Source of the DNA: Paludibacteraceae bacterium
GTDB lineage: Bacteria; Bacteroidota; Bacteroidia; Bacteroidales; Paludibacteraceae
Direction: 5' to 3'
Length of the DNA stretch: 61,902 nt
Assembly: GCA_024400125.1 (NCBI GenBank)
Contig: JAKSNG010000007.1
Location: 1 to 61,902, forward strand
Of the stretch, positions 55,471-61,902 are shown in pieces. The first letter of the stretch is position 1; each line of letters opens with the position of its first letter. The notes beneath the pieces were generated by a model. That model was not told the origin of the DNA. It did not search any database and worked only from the letters and a program-made list of their open reading frames with translations. The translations under genes were made by a program, and so were the position numbers.

Positions 55471-55485
55471 AAGAAATAGATAATT

Positions 55486-55911
55486 ATGCAAAAACTCCTC
55501 TTTGTTTGTCACGGCAATATATGTCGGTCGGTGATGGCAGAGATGCTCTTAAAGCACATGGTCAATCAAGCCGGCAGAGCACACGAGTTTTATATTGACT
55601 CGTGCGCTACTTCCACTGAGGAGATAGGGAACGATATCTATCCTCCAGCCAAACGCTGCCTAACGGCTCATAGCATTCCTTTTACGCGCCATGCTGCACG
55701 ACAAATAACCTTAGCCGATTACGACCGCTTTGACCACATCATTTGTATGGAGCGTTATAATCTTCGCAATCTGCCAAAGATAACCGATAAGGTACGTTTG
55801 CTCCTTGACCGTGATGTCGCCGACCCATGGTACACAGACGACTTTGAATCCACCTATCGCGATTTACTCGAAGGCTGCCAAAAGATAATAACAGAGCATA
55901 AATCACACTAA
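55486..55911 (+). CDS. Low-molecular-weight protein tyrosine phosphatase
   Basis: A 141-residue cytosolic phosphatase. The P-loop VCHGNICRS (C8-x5-R-S) comes right at the N terminus and the general acid Asp is in DVADPWY (about 113-119). The length is slightly below the usual 150-160. Typical partners are BY-kinases for capsule synthesis, but none are encoded nearby. Confidence 0.93.
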   Translation: MQKLLFVCHGNICRSVMAEMLLKHMVNQAGRAHEFYIDSCATSTEEIGNDIYPPAKRCLTAHSIPFTRHAARQITLADYDRFDHIICMERYNLRNLPKITDKVRLLLDRDVADPWYTDDFESTYRDLLEGCQKIITEHKSH

Positions 55912-56053
55912 TCATTTCCACAGAAATAGTCATTAGTTGATTGGAAAATAGAAAAATAACTCCATAAATTAAAAAATATATGCTTTTTTTTATTTAACTG
56001 CAATGATTTGGCAGTAAAAAGCACTACTTTTGCCGAAAATTTCAAGATTGTTC

Positions 56054-56084
56054 TTGGAAATGTCAAAAATTTTTAGTACTTTTG
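56054..56084 (+). promoter_or_regulatory. Promoter of the WYL regulator gene
   Basis: TTG (56054-56056), 20 bases, TACTTTTG (56077-56084), then the ATG at 56106. Confidence 0.75.
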
Positions 56085-56105
56085 CACCACCAAAGCTAAA
56101 ATCGT

Positions 56106-57014
56106 ATGGCAGCAAATCTTTTTCGTCGCTACATTTGGTTAGCAGACACCATCTATTCAGCAGGACACATTACGCTGGAAGAAATCAATCGTAAGTGGTC
56201 TATGTGTTCTCTTAATGAAAACCACGCCTCGCGTATTACCAGACGAACATTTATCTATTGGAGGCATGAAGTTGAAGAACTGTTTGGCTTGTTTATCGAG
56301 TGCGATAAATCTACCAATACGTACTATATCGCCAACGCAGAAGATCTTACGACAAGTAAGACCCAACGCTGGTTGCTCAATACATTTGCTGTTACAAACC
56401 TTGTGCAAGAGTTTGCACCGCTACAAGACCATGTCTTATTAGAAGATATGCCATCGGATGCGCGATACCTTGCTCCCATTATGGAAGCCATCCGAGAGGG
56501 CAGAGTAATAAAACTCACATACCAACGCTTTGATGCTCCTGCCCCTCACGATTTTACGATGGAAGCATATTGTCTCAAAGTCTTCAAACAACGTTGGTAT
56601 GTTGCCGGACGCAGTTCAGACCATCCCAACGAAGTGCGCGTGTATGCGCTCGACCGCGTACATGGAATAAAGGTGTTAGATGAACACTATACTATACCAA
56701 AAGACTTTGACGGCAAAACTTTCTTTAGCGATTATTATGGCGTGTTTGTAGGCGGCACTCAACCCGAAAAGGTTGTTATAAAAGCCAATAGTGCAAATGC
56801 TAATTACATTCGCTCATTACCGCTCCATAAATCGCAGAAAGAAACGGTACGGAATATGGAGCACTCCATTTTTGAGTACTTTGTTGCACCAACCTTTGAT
56901 TTTATTCAGGAATTGCGTACACATGGTGCAGGATTAGAGGTTCTCGAACCTGCATGGTTGGTGAAGAATTTTGTGGATTTCACCAACGATATGAATAAAA
57001 TCTACAAAAAGTAG
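56106..57014 (+). CDS. WYL-domain transcriptional regulator
   Basis: A 302-residue protein with an N-terminal winged-helix region (about 1-75: ITLEEINRKW ... ITRRTFIYWRHEVEELFGL) and a WYL ligand-sensing domain (about 125-200, with the core KVFKQRWYVAGRS and RVYALDRVHGIKVL) plus the C-terminal extension. WYL regulators often respond to nucleotides or nucleic acids and control defence or DNA damage genes. A long inverted repeat lies just downstream, in the promoter of the HIRAN gene. Confidence 0.9.
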   Translation: MAANLFRRYIWLADTIYSAGHITLEEINRKWSMCSLNENHASRITRRTFIYWRHEVEELFGLFIECDKSTNTYYIANAEDLTTSKTQRWLLNTFAVTNLVQEFAPLQDHVLLEDMPSDARYLAPIMEAIREGRVIKLTYQRFDAPAPHDFTMEAYCLKVFKQRWYVAGRSSDHPNEVRVYALDRVHGIKVLDEHYTIPKDFDGKTFFSDYYGVFVGGTQPEKVVIKANSANANYIRSLPLHKSQKETVRNMEHSIFEYFVAPTFDFIQELRTHGAGLEVLEPAWLVKNFVDFTNDMNKIYKK

Positions 57015-57043
57015 CATAAAATTACATTTTTTTTGATTTTTTT

Positions 57044-57076
57044 ACGAGACTGCGCAGTGATTTTGCACAGTCTCGT
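57044..57076. promoter_or_regulatory. Inverted repeat between the WYL and HIRAN genes
   Basis: ACGAGACTG (57044-57052) and CAGTCTCGT (57068-57076) are perfect complements, and GCA/TGC extends the stem inward. It sits 3 bases before the -7 box TAATTTTG (57079-57086), where it could serve as an operator. It could also be a terminator hairpin for the WYL gene, acting with the T-rich stretch before it on the other strand. Confidence 0.6.
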
Positions 57077-57078
57077 TG

Positions 57079-57086
57079 TAATTTTG
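57079..57086 (+). promoter_or_regulatory. Probable -7 box of the HIRAN gene cluster
   Basis: TAATTTTG fits the consensus, but no TTG lies at the proper distance upstream, where the inverted repeat is found instead. Activation by a regulator is possible. Confidence 0.5.
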
Positions 57087-57117
57087 CACCGAAATTCAAA
57101 AAATGGAGGACAAAATT

Positions 57118-57468
57118 ATGAAAATCATTGAGAACAAAAAACACTTTTTGCATTGCAATGTAGCAGGTTTTTCGTACCATTGTGGTTGCGAAGTTTTTGA
57201 CCAAATGAAGATTGGCTCTAAACTGCGTTTAATTCGTGAGGATGAGAACCAATATGACAAGAATGCTGTTGCCGTATTCTTTGGGGATACACATATTGGT
57301 TATTTGCCAAAGAACTCCAATGCACAGGTGGCTATGCTGTTGGAACTGGGTTATGAAGACATATTCGATGCCCGTGTTCAGACATTAGACCCAGAAGCCC
57401 ATCCGGAAGAACAAGTGGGCATGGTGATATTTGTTAAACGTGCCGAGAAGCACACTAAAAAAGCTTAA
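57118..57468 (+). CDS. HIRAN-domain protein
   Basis: A 116-residue protein consisting almost only of a HIRAN domain: CNVAGFSYHCGCEVF, then KLRLIREDENQYDKNAVAVFF and HIGYLPKNSN. HIRAN domains bind DNA 3' ends or damaged DNA. The ATG at 57118 follows GGAGG by eight bases, a Shine-Dalgarno-like sequence unusual for this DNA; an ATG at 57103 is the alternative. The SIMPL gene starts two bases after its stop. Confidence 0.85.
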   Translation: MKIIENKKHFLHCNVAGFSYHCGCEVFDQMKIGSKLRLIREDENQYDKNAVAVFFGDTHIGYLPKNSNAQVAMLLELGYEDIFDARVQTLDPEAHPEEQVGMVIFVKRAEKHTKKA

Positions 57469-57470
57469 TT

Positions 57471-58151
57471 ATGGAAACAGAGAAACTCATTACCGTTACT
57501 GGTCGTGGAAATATCCATGTAGCACCAGATGTTACTCGTGTAGAGATTAAAATTTGTTCACTCTTTGACACATATCAAAAGGCATATAAGTGCGCCCAAG
57601 CCAATCTGAAAGATGTGGCAGATGTGGCTGTAGAATGTGGATTAGATAAGAAATTACCCAAGACCATTCGTTTTGATATTAATAAAGAAACCCATAATGT
57701 CTATGACCGCAATGACCATTTTGATCATGTGGAATTTGATGGTTATAAACTGCGCCAGCATATCAAAGTGGATTTGGGTATGGATAACGAGTTGTTGGCT
57801 AAGTTCATCAACAAACTTGGCAACTGTTTGACTGACTTTGAGATGGAGATTGGGCATACGGTTCGCGACCCTCGTCCGAGCCAACTCAAGATGTTGGAGC
57901 GTGCTGTCAAGGACGCCACAGAAAAAGCCAAGATAATGGCTCAGGCAGCAGGCTGCCAATTAGGTTTAGTGAAGTCCATTGACTATACCGAACACGAAAT
58001 CCATATTTATTCGCAGGCACGTGAAATCCATGAGTGTCCAGAAGCGATGTGCTGCGATGCTGCGTCGTTAGATATCACGCCTGACGATTTGTGTGCCGGT
58101 GAGGATGTCACCGTAACTTGGTATCTAAGCAATGCCAAATCAGCGTCATAG
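57471..58151 (+). CDS. SIMPL-domain (DUF541) protein
   Basis: A 226-residue protein with the SIMPL/DUF541 pattern (ITVTGRGNIHVAPDVTRVEI at the start, YKLRQHIKVDLGMDNELLAKFI in the middle, ALERAVKDA-like LKMLERAVKDATEKAKIMAQAAG). No signal peptide is visible, so unlike many relatives it should be cytosolic. Relatives include the kinase-associated SIMPL protein and oxidative-stress protein BP26; the role here is unknown. Confidence 0.85.
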   Translation: METEKLITVTGRGNIHVAPDVTRVEIKICSLFDTYQKAYKCAQANLKDVADVAVECGLDKKLPKTIRFDINKETHNVYDRNDHFDHVEFDGYKLRQHIKVDLGMDNELLAKFINKLGNCLTDFEMEIGHTVRDPRPSQLKMLERAVKDATEKAKIMAQAAGCQLGLVKSIDYTEHEIHIYSQAREIHECPEAMCCDAASLDITPDDLCAGEDVTVTWYLSNAKSAS

Positions 58152-58152
58152 T

Positions 58153-58548
58153 ATGAAACGCCATTGTTTATTACTCATATTGATTTCGTTTCTATGCAGT
58201 TGCTGTGAAACGAAAGATATTACGTATAGCAGAGGTGATTCTTCCACTAACGTGGTCGCATATGTTCGCCAAGGTATGGGCGACTATGGAACCATCATAT
58301 ATAGTTATGATGGACACTACGTTCGTCAAGGAATGGGAGCATACGGAACAGTCGTTTATACCTATGATGGGCATTATATCCGTCAAGGTATGGGAGATTA
58401 TGGTAAGGTAATTTGGACGTATGATGGGCACTACGTTCGTCAAGGTATGGGCGACTATGGAAAAGTTGTTTATACCTTTGACGGCCATTACATACGTAGT
58501 GGGATGGGGGACTATGGTACGGTAGTTTATACAGTTGACTACCGATAA
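58153..58548 (+). CDS. Lipoprotein with 19-residue tandem repeats
   Basis: From the ATG at 58153, one base after the SIMPL stop, 131 residues: a lipoprotein signal with cysteines at FLCSCC and then about four and a half repeats of a 19-residue unit of consensus YVRQGMGDYGTVVYTYDGH. Each unit is Gly-, Tyr- and aromatic-rich with an RQGMG turn, which suggests stacked beta strands or a small beta-solenoid on the membrane surface. I do not recognise the family. Repeats differ at the DNA level by several substitutions, so the array is not brand new. Confidence 0.75.
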   Translation: MKRHCLLLILISFLCSCCETKDITYSRGDSSTNVVAYVRQGMGDYGTIIYSYDGHYVRQGMGAYGTVVYTYDGHYIRQGMGDYGKVIWTYDGHYVRQGMGDYGKVVYTFDGHYIRSGMGDYGTVVYTVDYR

Positions 58549-58627
58549 ATTGTTTTGCATAAAAAAGCCACGGTGTATGCAACAGCCATGGCTAAAATAG
58601 TACTATTAACCATAAATGTTTAACAAA

Positions 58628-59587
58628 ATGAAGAAAATTTCATTGTTCAGCCTTTTGGCTGTGATACTGCTCAGCAGCTGCAGCAGTATTCCAAACAAGT
58701 CCGTATTTGAGGACTTGACAACGGATGAACTTGCAAAGGCAATTAAATCCGATGACGGTTTTGGTGACTTCTACGAAAGTATGCATGGCTTAATTGCCTT
58801 GTCAACTTTTTCGGAAGTGCAGAAAGCCCAGTACAAAGATGTAACGTATCGTAGGTTGTATAAGTATATCAACCACGAAACGGATTCTGCAAAGTGGGCT
58901 CCGAAACTTGAAAAGTGGGGCAAAGAGTGGGATGAAACTTTGGCAAATGATCTTGCCAAGGTTGAAGAAAAATCTGAGTATTGGCTTAATTATAAAGCCG
59001 AAAACTCACTTAGTCGCTTTGCCAAAGTTGAACTTTCCAGTTTTTACATCACCCACTATTCGTATATCGGTGGGGTAGACGATGCTTATATCTGCTTTAA
59101 CATTACTCCTACAGAAGGAACAATTGAGCAGATAAAATTTACTTATAGTTACAGCTATAAGATAAATAATGGTCGTGGGAAGAAATCCCATAGATGCATC
59201 TATAGCACACCGATTACAGGTACAAGAGAGGGGGCATGGGAAATTGACTATTTTGAGAAAGAAGATTTTGACGGTATGACGGTCAGCAAGTTCTTGCAGA
59301 ATTATGACCTTGATATTGAGATTACCGATGTACGCAAGGATGGCAAGAATTACAGTCTTGATGACCTGAATATCCCTGAAGTCATCACCGCATTTTGGGA
59401 GGAGGACACTCCGGAAACTCGTGATGAGGTTGCCAAATTGGTCAACCCTTCTTACAAAAATCGGGAGACCTACATTTCAGACAAGAAAGATGCCGAAATG
59501 AAGGAGTATGATGAGTTGTGCCATTCGTTCCAAACTGCTATCAAAGAGAAAAGTATAGGAAACATACTCAAAGGTTTGTTTGACTGA
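58628..59587 (+). CDS. Lipoprotein of unknown function
   Basis: A 319-residue lipoprotein (MKKISLFSLLAVILLSSC, lipid Cys 18). The mature part starts with a helical region (about 25-120, DLTTDELAKAIKSDDGFGDFY) and continues into a beta-rich region (about 130-230). No domain name comes to mind. It follows the repeat lipoprotein by 79 bases, and no strong terminator separates them. The ATG at 58628 gives a normal signal peptide; the upstream ATG at 58616 adds four residues. Confidence 0.75.
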   Translation: MKKISLFSLLAVILLSSCSSIPNKSVFEDLTTDELAKAIKSDDGFGDFYESMHGLIALSTFSEVQKAQYKDVTYRRLYKYINHETDSAKWAPKLEKWGKEWDETLANDLAKVEEKSEYWLNYKAENSLSRFAKVELSSFYITHYSYIGGVDDAYICFNITPTEGTIEQIKFTYSYSYKINNGRGKKSHRCIYSTPITGTREGAWEIDYFEKEDFDGMTVSKFLQNYDLDIEITDVRKDGKNYSLDDLNIPEVITAFWEEDTPETRDEVAKLVNPSYKNRETYISDKKDAEMKEYDELCHSFQTAIKEKSIGNILKGLFD

Positions 59588-59677
59588 TAGTTATGTGGCA
59601 ATGGGCAGGCAAAAAGTCTGCTCATTGCTACTTTTCTTTGTCAAAATGAATGTAATGGTTCAAAATTTGGAAAAATA

Positions 59678-59709
59678 TTTGCAAAAATCAAAGATTTTTT
59701 GTACCTTTG
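59678..59709 (+). promoter_or_regulatory. Promoter of the small ORF and tRNA-Ala unit
   Basis: TTTG (59678-59681), 20 bases, TACCTTTG (59702-59709). It is the only promoter seen before both the small gene and the tRNA. Confidence 0.8.
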
Positions 59710-59728
59710 TGCCCGAATTTGGACAAAT

Positions 59729-59908
59729 ATGGCTGAAAGACAATTTACATTGGAGGAACAAACAAAGATTTCGCGTGCAAAAAAAGCTTTGTTTGAGTTG
59801 GCAATAAAACTTGCAGAGCAAGGTCGGTTGAGTAAAACCGCCTCTGAGATAAACGAAGAAATTGAGAATATGTCAGATGACTATTTGCTCGATTTCGTTA
59901 ATCGTTAG
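59729..59908 (+). CDS. Small hypothetical protein upstream of tRNA-Ala
   Basis: A 59-residue, probably all-helical, charged protein (MAERQFTLEEQTKISRAKKA ... DDYLLDFVNR). The ATG at 59729 lies 20 bases after the -7 box; a longer frame from 59699 would start inside the promoter. The last base of its TAG stop (59908) is the first base of the tRNA. The family is not recognised. Confidence 0.65.
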   Translation: MAERQFTLEEQTKISRAKKALFELAIKLAEQGRLSKTASEINEEIENMSDDYLLDFVNR

Positions 59909-59980
59909 GGGTATTAGCTCATCTGGTAGAGCGTAACGTTCGCAATGTTAAGGTAAGGGGTTCGAGTCCCCTATACTCCA
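59908..59980 (+). tRNA. tRNA-Ala (anticodon CGC)
   Basis: A full cloverleaf: acceptor GGGGTAT with ATACTCC, D stem GCTC/GAGC, anticodon stem TAACG/TGTTA around loop TTCGCAA (anticodon CGC), a five-base variable loop, and T stem AGGGG/CCCCT around TTCGAGT. The G3-U70 pair, the hallmark of alanine tRNAs, is present. Discriminator A is at 59980; CCA is not encoded (ACA follows). Confidence 0.92.
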
Positions 59981-60001
59981 CAAAAATAAAATAATAAAGA
60001 T

Positions 60002-61744
60002 ATGTCAAAGTTAAATGTTGATCAAAAAACAATCAAGGATTTATTAAGCAATAACAAGGCTGATTTCTTGATTCCCGATTATCAACGTCCCTACGCTTGG
60101 GATGCTGAAAAGGAATGCCAAACTCTTTGGGAAGATATATTTACATTTGCTTTCCCTGATGATGACTTTGAAAAATTCGATAGAGCAACGGCAGAATACT
60201 ATCTTGGACCAATCGTTACGTTTAAAAATGACAATAATCAAATGGAGATTATTGATGGTCAACAACGTTTGACCACTATCATGCTTTTGCTACGAGCCTT
60301 TTATTCGCGCTTCGATAAAATGAAGGATGCACAGTCGCAAAAATTAAAAGAAATAATTGGTAGATGCATATGGAAAACCAATGAATTTGATGAGCCAGAT
60401 ATGGCTCAACTTAAGATAGATTCAGAGGTGGCTACAGATAATGACAAGGTGGAGTTCCTATCCATTCTAAAGGATGGTTTGGCACCAACCAATATGAAAA
60501 GTAGATATGCAGAAAATTTCCGATTCTTTTTGCAGAAGATTGAGGAATTTGTAAATAGTTACCCTGCATATTTCCCGTATTTGCCAAGTCGTATCCTCAA
60601 CAATTGCATATTACTTCCTATCGAAGCTGATATGCAAGATACTGCATTACGCATATTCTCCACACTGAATAATCGCGGTAAAGCATTGTCAGATGCTGAT
60701 ATTTTCAAAGCTGAATTTTATAAACATTTCTCTAAAATTGGTCAAAAGGATAAGTTTATAGAACGCTGGCGTAATTTAGATGCTATTTGTGAACGGAATT
60801 TCCACCCACAATCAGCAACGCCTATGGACGAGTTGTTCACACGTTATATGTACTATGAACGTGCAAAACAAGGGAAGAAAAATTCAACTACGGAAGCATT
60901 ACGCACATTCTATAGTGCTAATGGGTATGCTCTCTTAAAGACGGAAGAGACACTTAGTAATATGGAGCTATTGGCAGATTTTTGGGACAAAGTCCTTAAT
61001 CAAGATGATTGCTTTTCAGAAAGAGTGAGAAGACTTTTCTTTATATTGAATTATGCTCCAAATAGTATGTGGACATTCTTTGTTTCTGTATACTTTATGC
61101 AAAATAAAGATGTAAACCAACAACTCGATGATGAGAAATTGTTTAATTTTTTACGCAAAATCATTGGATTTATTTGGGCTTACGCAATAACGAATCCGGG
61201 CGTGAACGCGTTACGTACGCCTGTTTATGCGGAAATGGTTAATGTTGTAACAAGGAAAGAGGTTACATTCTCTGACTTTTTGTTCCCGGAACAACAAACT
61301 CGTAATCAAATGGATAACTACAATTTCTACAATGGGCGTCCAATAACACGTTCTTTACTTGTTTGGTGGGCAATGCAACAAGAAGGTCAGGTTCTTCCAA
61401 ATTTAGATACTATATTTGAAATAGAACATATCTACGCACGTAATCGTAATGAAATTGAACACACACTCAGCGATAAGGGGTCTGTAGAAAAACTTGGAAA
61501 TAAAGCCATCTTAGAAAAGCGTATTAACATACGTGCTAGTGATTACCGATTTACGGACAAATTAAAGTACTATAATGGCTTTACAACTGCAAAGGGAGAA
61601 AAGAAAGAGCCAACAATAGTTCAAGAATTATTAGGTCTTCAGACCAAATATAGTGATTTCCAAGAAGAAGACATTAATAATCGTACAGATTCCATTTTAT
61701 CTGCCTTCTGTTCATACTTGAAAGAAGTAAAACTGATAAAATAG
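60002..61744 (+). CDS. GmrSD-like DUF262/DUF1524 protein (type IV restriction)
   Basis: A 580-residue single-chain protein. The N-terminal DUF262 domain (GmrS/ParB-like NTPase) shows IPDYQRPYAW (about 23-32) and IIDGQQRLTT (about 81-90). The C-terminal DUF1524 nuclease domain has the His-Asn-His-type IEIEHIYARNR (about 475-485) and KLGNKAIL. Proteins of this group cut DNA with modified bases, so an anti-phage role is likely. It starts 21 bases after tRNA-Ala, has no promoter of its own that I can see, and is followed by a tRNA-like fragment and an IS end, which suggests an acquired locus. Confidence 0.88.
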   Translation: MSKLNVDQKTIKDLLSNNKADFLIPDYQRPYAWDAEKECQTLWEDIFTFAFPDDDFEKFDRATAEYYLGPIVTFKNDNNQMEIIDGQQRLTTIMLLLRAFYSRFDKMKDAQSQKLKEIIGRCIWKTNEFDEPDMAQLKIDSEVATDNDKVEFLSILKDGLAPTNMKSRYAENFRFFLQKIEEFVNSYPAYFPYLPSRILNNCILLPIEADMQDTALRIFSTLNNRGKALSDADIFKAEFYKHFSKIGQKDKFIERWRNLDAICERNFHPQSATPMDELFTRYMYYERAKQGKKNSTTEALRTFYSANGYALLKTEETLSNMELLADFWDKVLNQDDCFSERVRRLFFILNYAPNSMWTFFVSVYFMQNKDVNQQLDDEKLFNFLRKIIGFIWAYAITNPGVNALRTPVYAEMVNVVTRKEVTFSDFLFPEQQTRNQMDNYNFYNGRPITRSLLVWWAMQQEGQVLPNLDTIFEIEHIYARNRNEIEHTLSDKGSVEKLGNKAILEKRINIRASDYRFTDKLKYYNGFTTAKGEKKEPTIVQELLGLQTKYSDFQEEDINNRTDSILSAFCSYLKEVKLIK

Positions 61745-61756
61745 GAATGGACATCT

Positions 61757-61773
61757 GCTCATCTGGTAGAGCG
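61757..61773 (+). repeat. tRNA D-arm fragment
   Basis: GCTCATCTGGTAGAGCG is identical to 59917-59933, the D arm of tRNA-Ala. No acceptor, anticodon or T arm can be completed around it, so it is a remnant or duplicated piece of a tRNA. Confidence 0.6.
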
Positions 61774-61783
61774 CGAATTGCGA

Positions 61784-61846
61784 TGTACACAAAAAAGTGT
61801 ACAAGGCAAAGGTGGAGGTAAAAGAGAGAAAAGAAGTGCATTTTGA
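61784..61846 (+). repeat. 63-bp repeat, copy 2
   Basis: Matches 26804-26866 (minus strand) at 55 of 63 positions, beginning with the TGTACAC-AAAAA-GTGTACA palindrome. It ends seven bases before the presumed IS end. Confidence 0.75.
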
Positions 61847-61852
61847 ATATGA

Positions 61853-61902
61853 TGTGACCCCAAAAAGTTAGACGGATTAATACTAACTTATTTTATCTTG
61901 AT
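61853..61902 (+). mobile_element. Probable left end of an IS3-family element (partial)
   Basis: TGTGACCCCAAAAAGTTAGA (from 61853) resembles the terminal inverted repeats of IS3-family (IS150 group) elements, which read TG...CCCC.AAAAGTT.GAC. The window stops before any transposase gene, so this is a sequence-pattern call only. Confidence 0.5.

Noticed and set aside
58260..58540. 57-bp spaced DNA repeats
   Set aside because: They are codon-phased repeats of one lipoprotein gene, not a CRISPR or intergenic array.
61742..61846. Read-through of the DUF262 stop codon into the 63-bp repeat as a real protein extension
   Set aside because: The frame is open for 33 codons, but the matching copy at 26804 shows no codon-position bias in its differences and also follows a stop codon, so coding is unlikely.

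Overview
The window is chromosomal DNA from a Bacteroidota bacterium, most likely a gut-type anaerobic member of the Bacteroidales. The evidence is a set of promoters of the form TTTG-N20-TANNTTTG, the near absence of Shine-Dalgarno sequences, BspA-like leucine-rich surface proteins, a type IX secretion (T9SS) style sorting domain, lipoproteins, the MoxR-Bat aerotolerance operon, a MurF-Alr fusion, an Rnf complex and an Na+/H+ membrane pyrophosphatase. Genus cannot be decided from the sequence.

Left third (1-23.4 kb). A minus-strand operon runs from a mapped promoter at 6.1 kb through a membrane pyrophosphatase (hppA), a shortened aldehyde dehydrogenase, a pseudouridine kinase and glycosidase pair and a prolyl-tRNA editing protein. 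Divergent from it are a small lipoprotein and pyruvate phosphate dikinase. Next comes a BspA-like LRR protein behind a large structured leader, then ligA with neighbours, divIC-ruvC, a ferredoxin, an AAA ATPase and pyruvate:ferredoxin oxidoreductase (nifJ).

Middle (23.4-41.7 kb). A second BspA-like LRR gene on the minus strand has the same structured leader and is preceded by an MNT/HEPN toxin-antitoxin pair. A split sugar-isomerase-like gene follows the rnfBCDGEA operon. On the plus strand are ftsK, lolA, murF-alr, an ABC ATPase, holA and a secreted nuclease.

Right third (41.7-61.9 kb). Two GH13 amylase lipoproteins and the complete bat operon (moxR, DUF58, batX-like, batA, batB, batC, batD, batE) lie on the minus strand. 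The plus strand then carries a secreted repeat protein, a tyrosine phosphatase, a WYL regulator, a HIRAN/SIMPL/lipoprotein cluster, tRNA-Ala and a GmrSD-like DUF262/DUF1524 defence protein. The window appears to end inside an IS3-family element.

Functionally, PFOR, ferredoxin, Rnf, PPDK and the membrane pyrophosphatase form a coherent set for fermentative energy conservation based on reduced ferredoxin, pyrophosphate and ion gradients. The most unusual signal is a leader RNA found twice, in front of the two LRR genes. Its core sequences are conserved, while the peripheral helices differ in sequence yet remain perfectly paired. It ends in an H-type pseudoknot, and that pseudoknot alone also sits in front of a third secreted protein. 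All three proteins share a C-terminal tail. In both complete copies the RNA follows directly behind a two-gene, toxin-antitoxin-like cassette driven by a nearly identical promoter.
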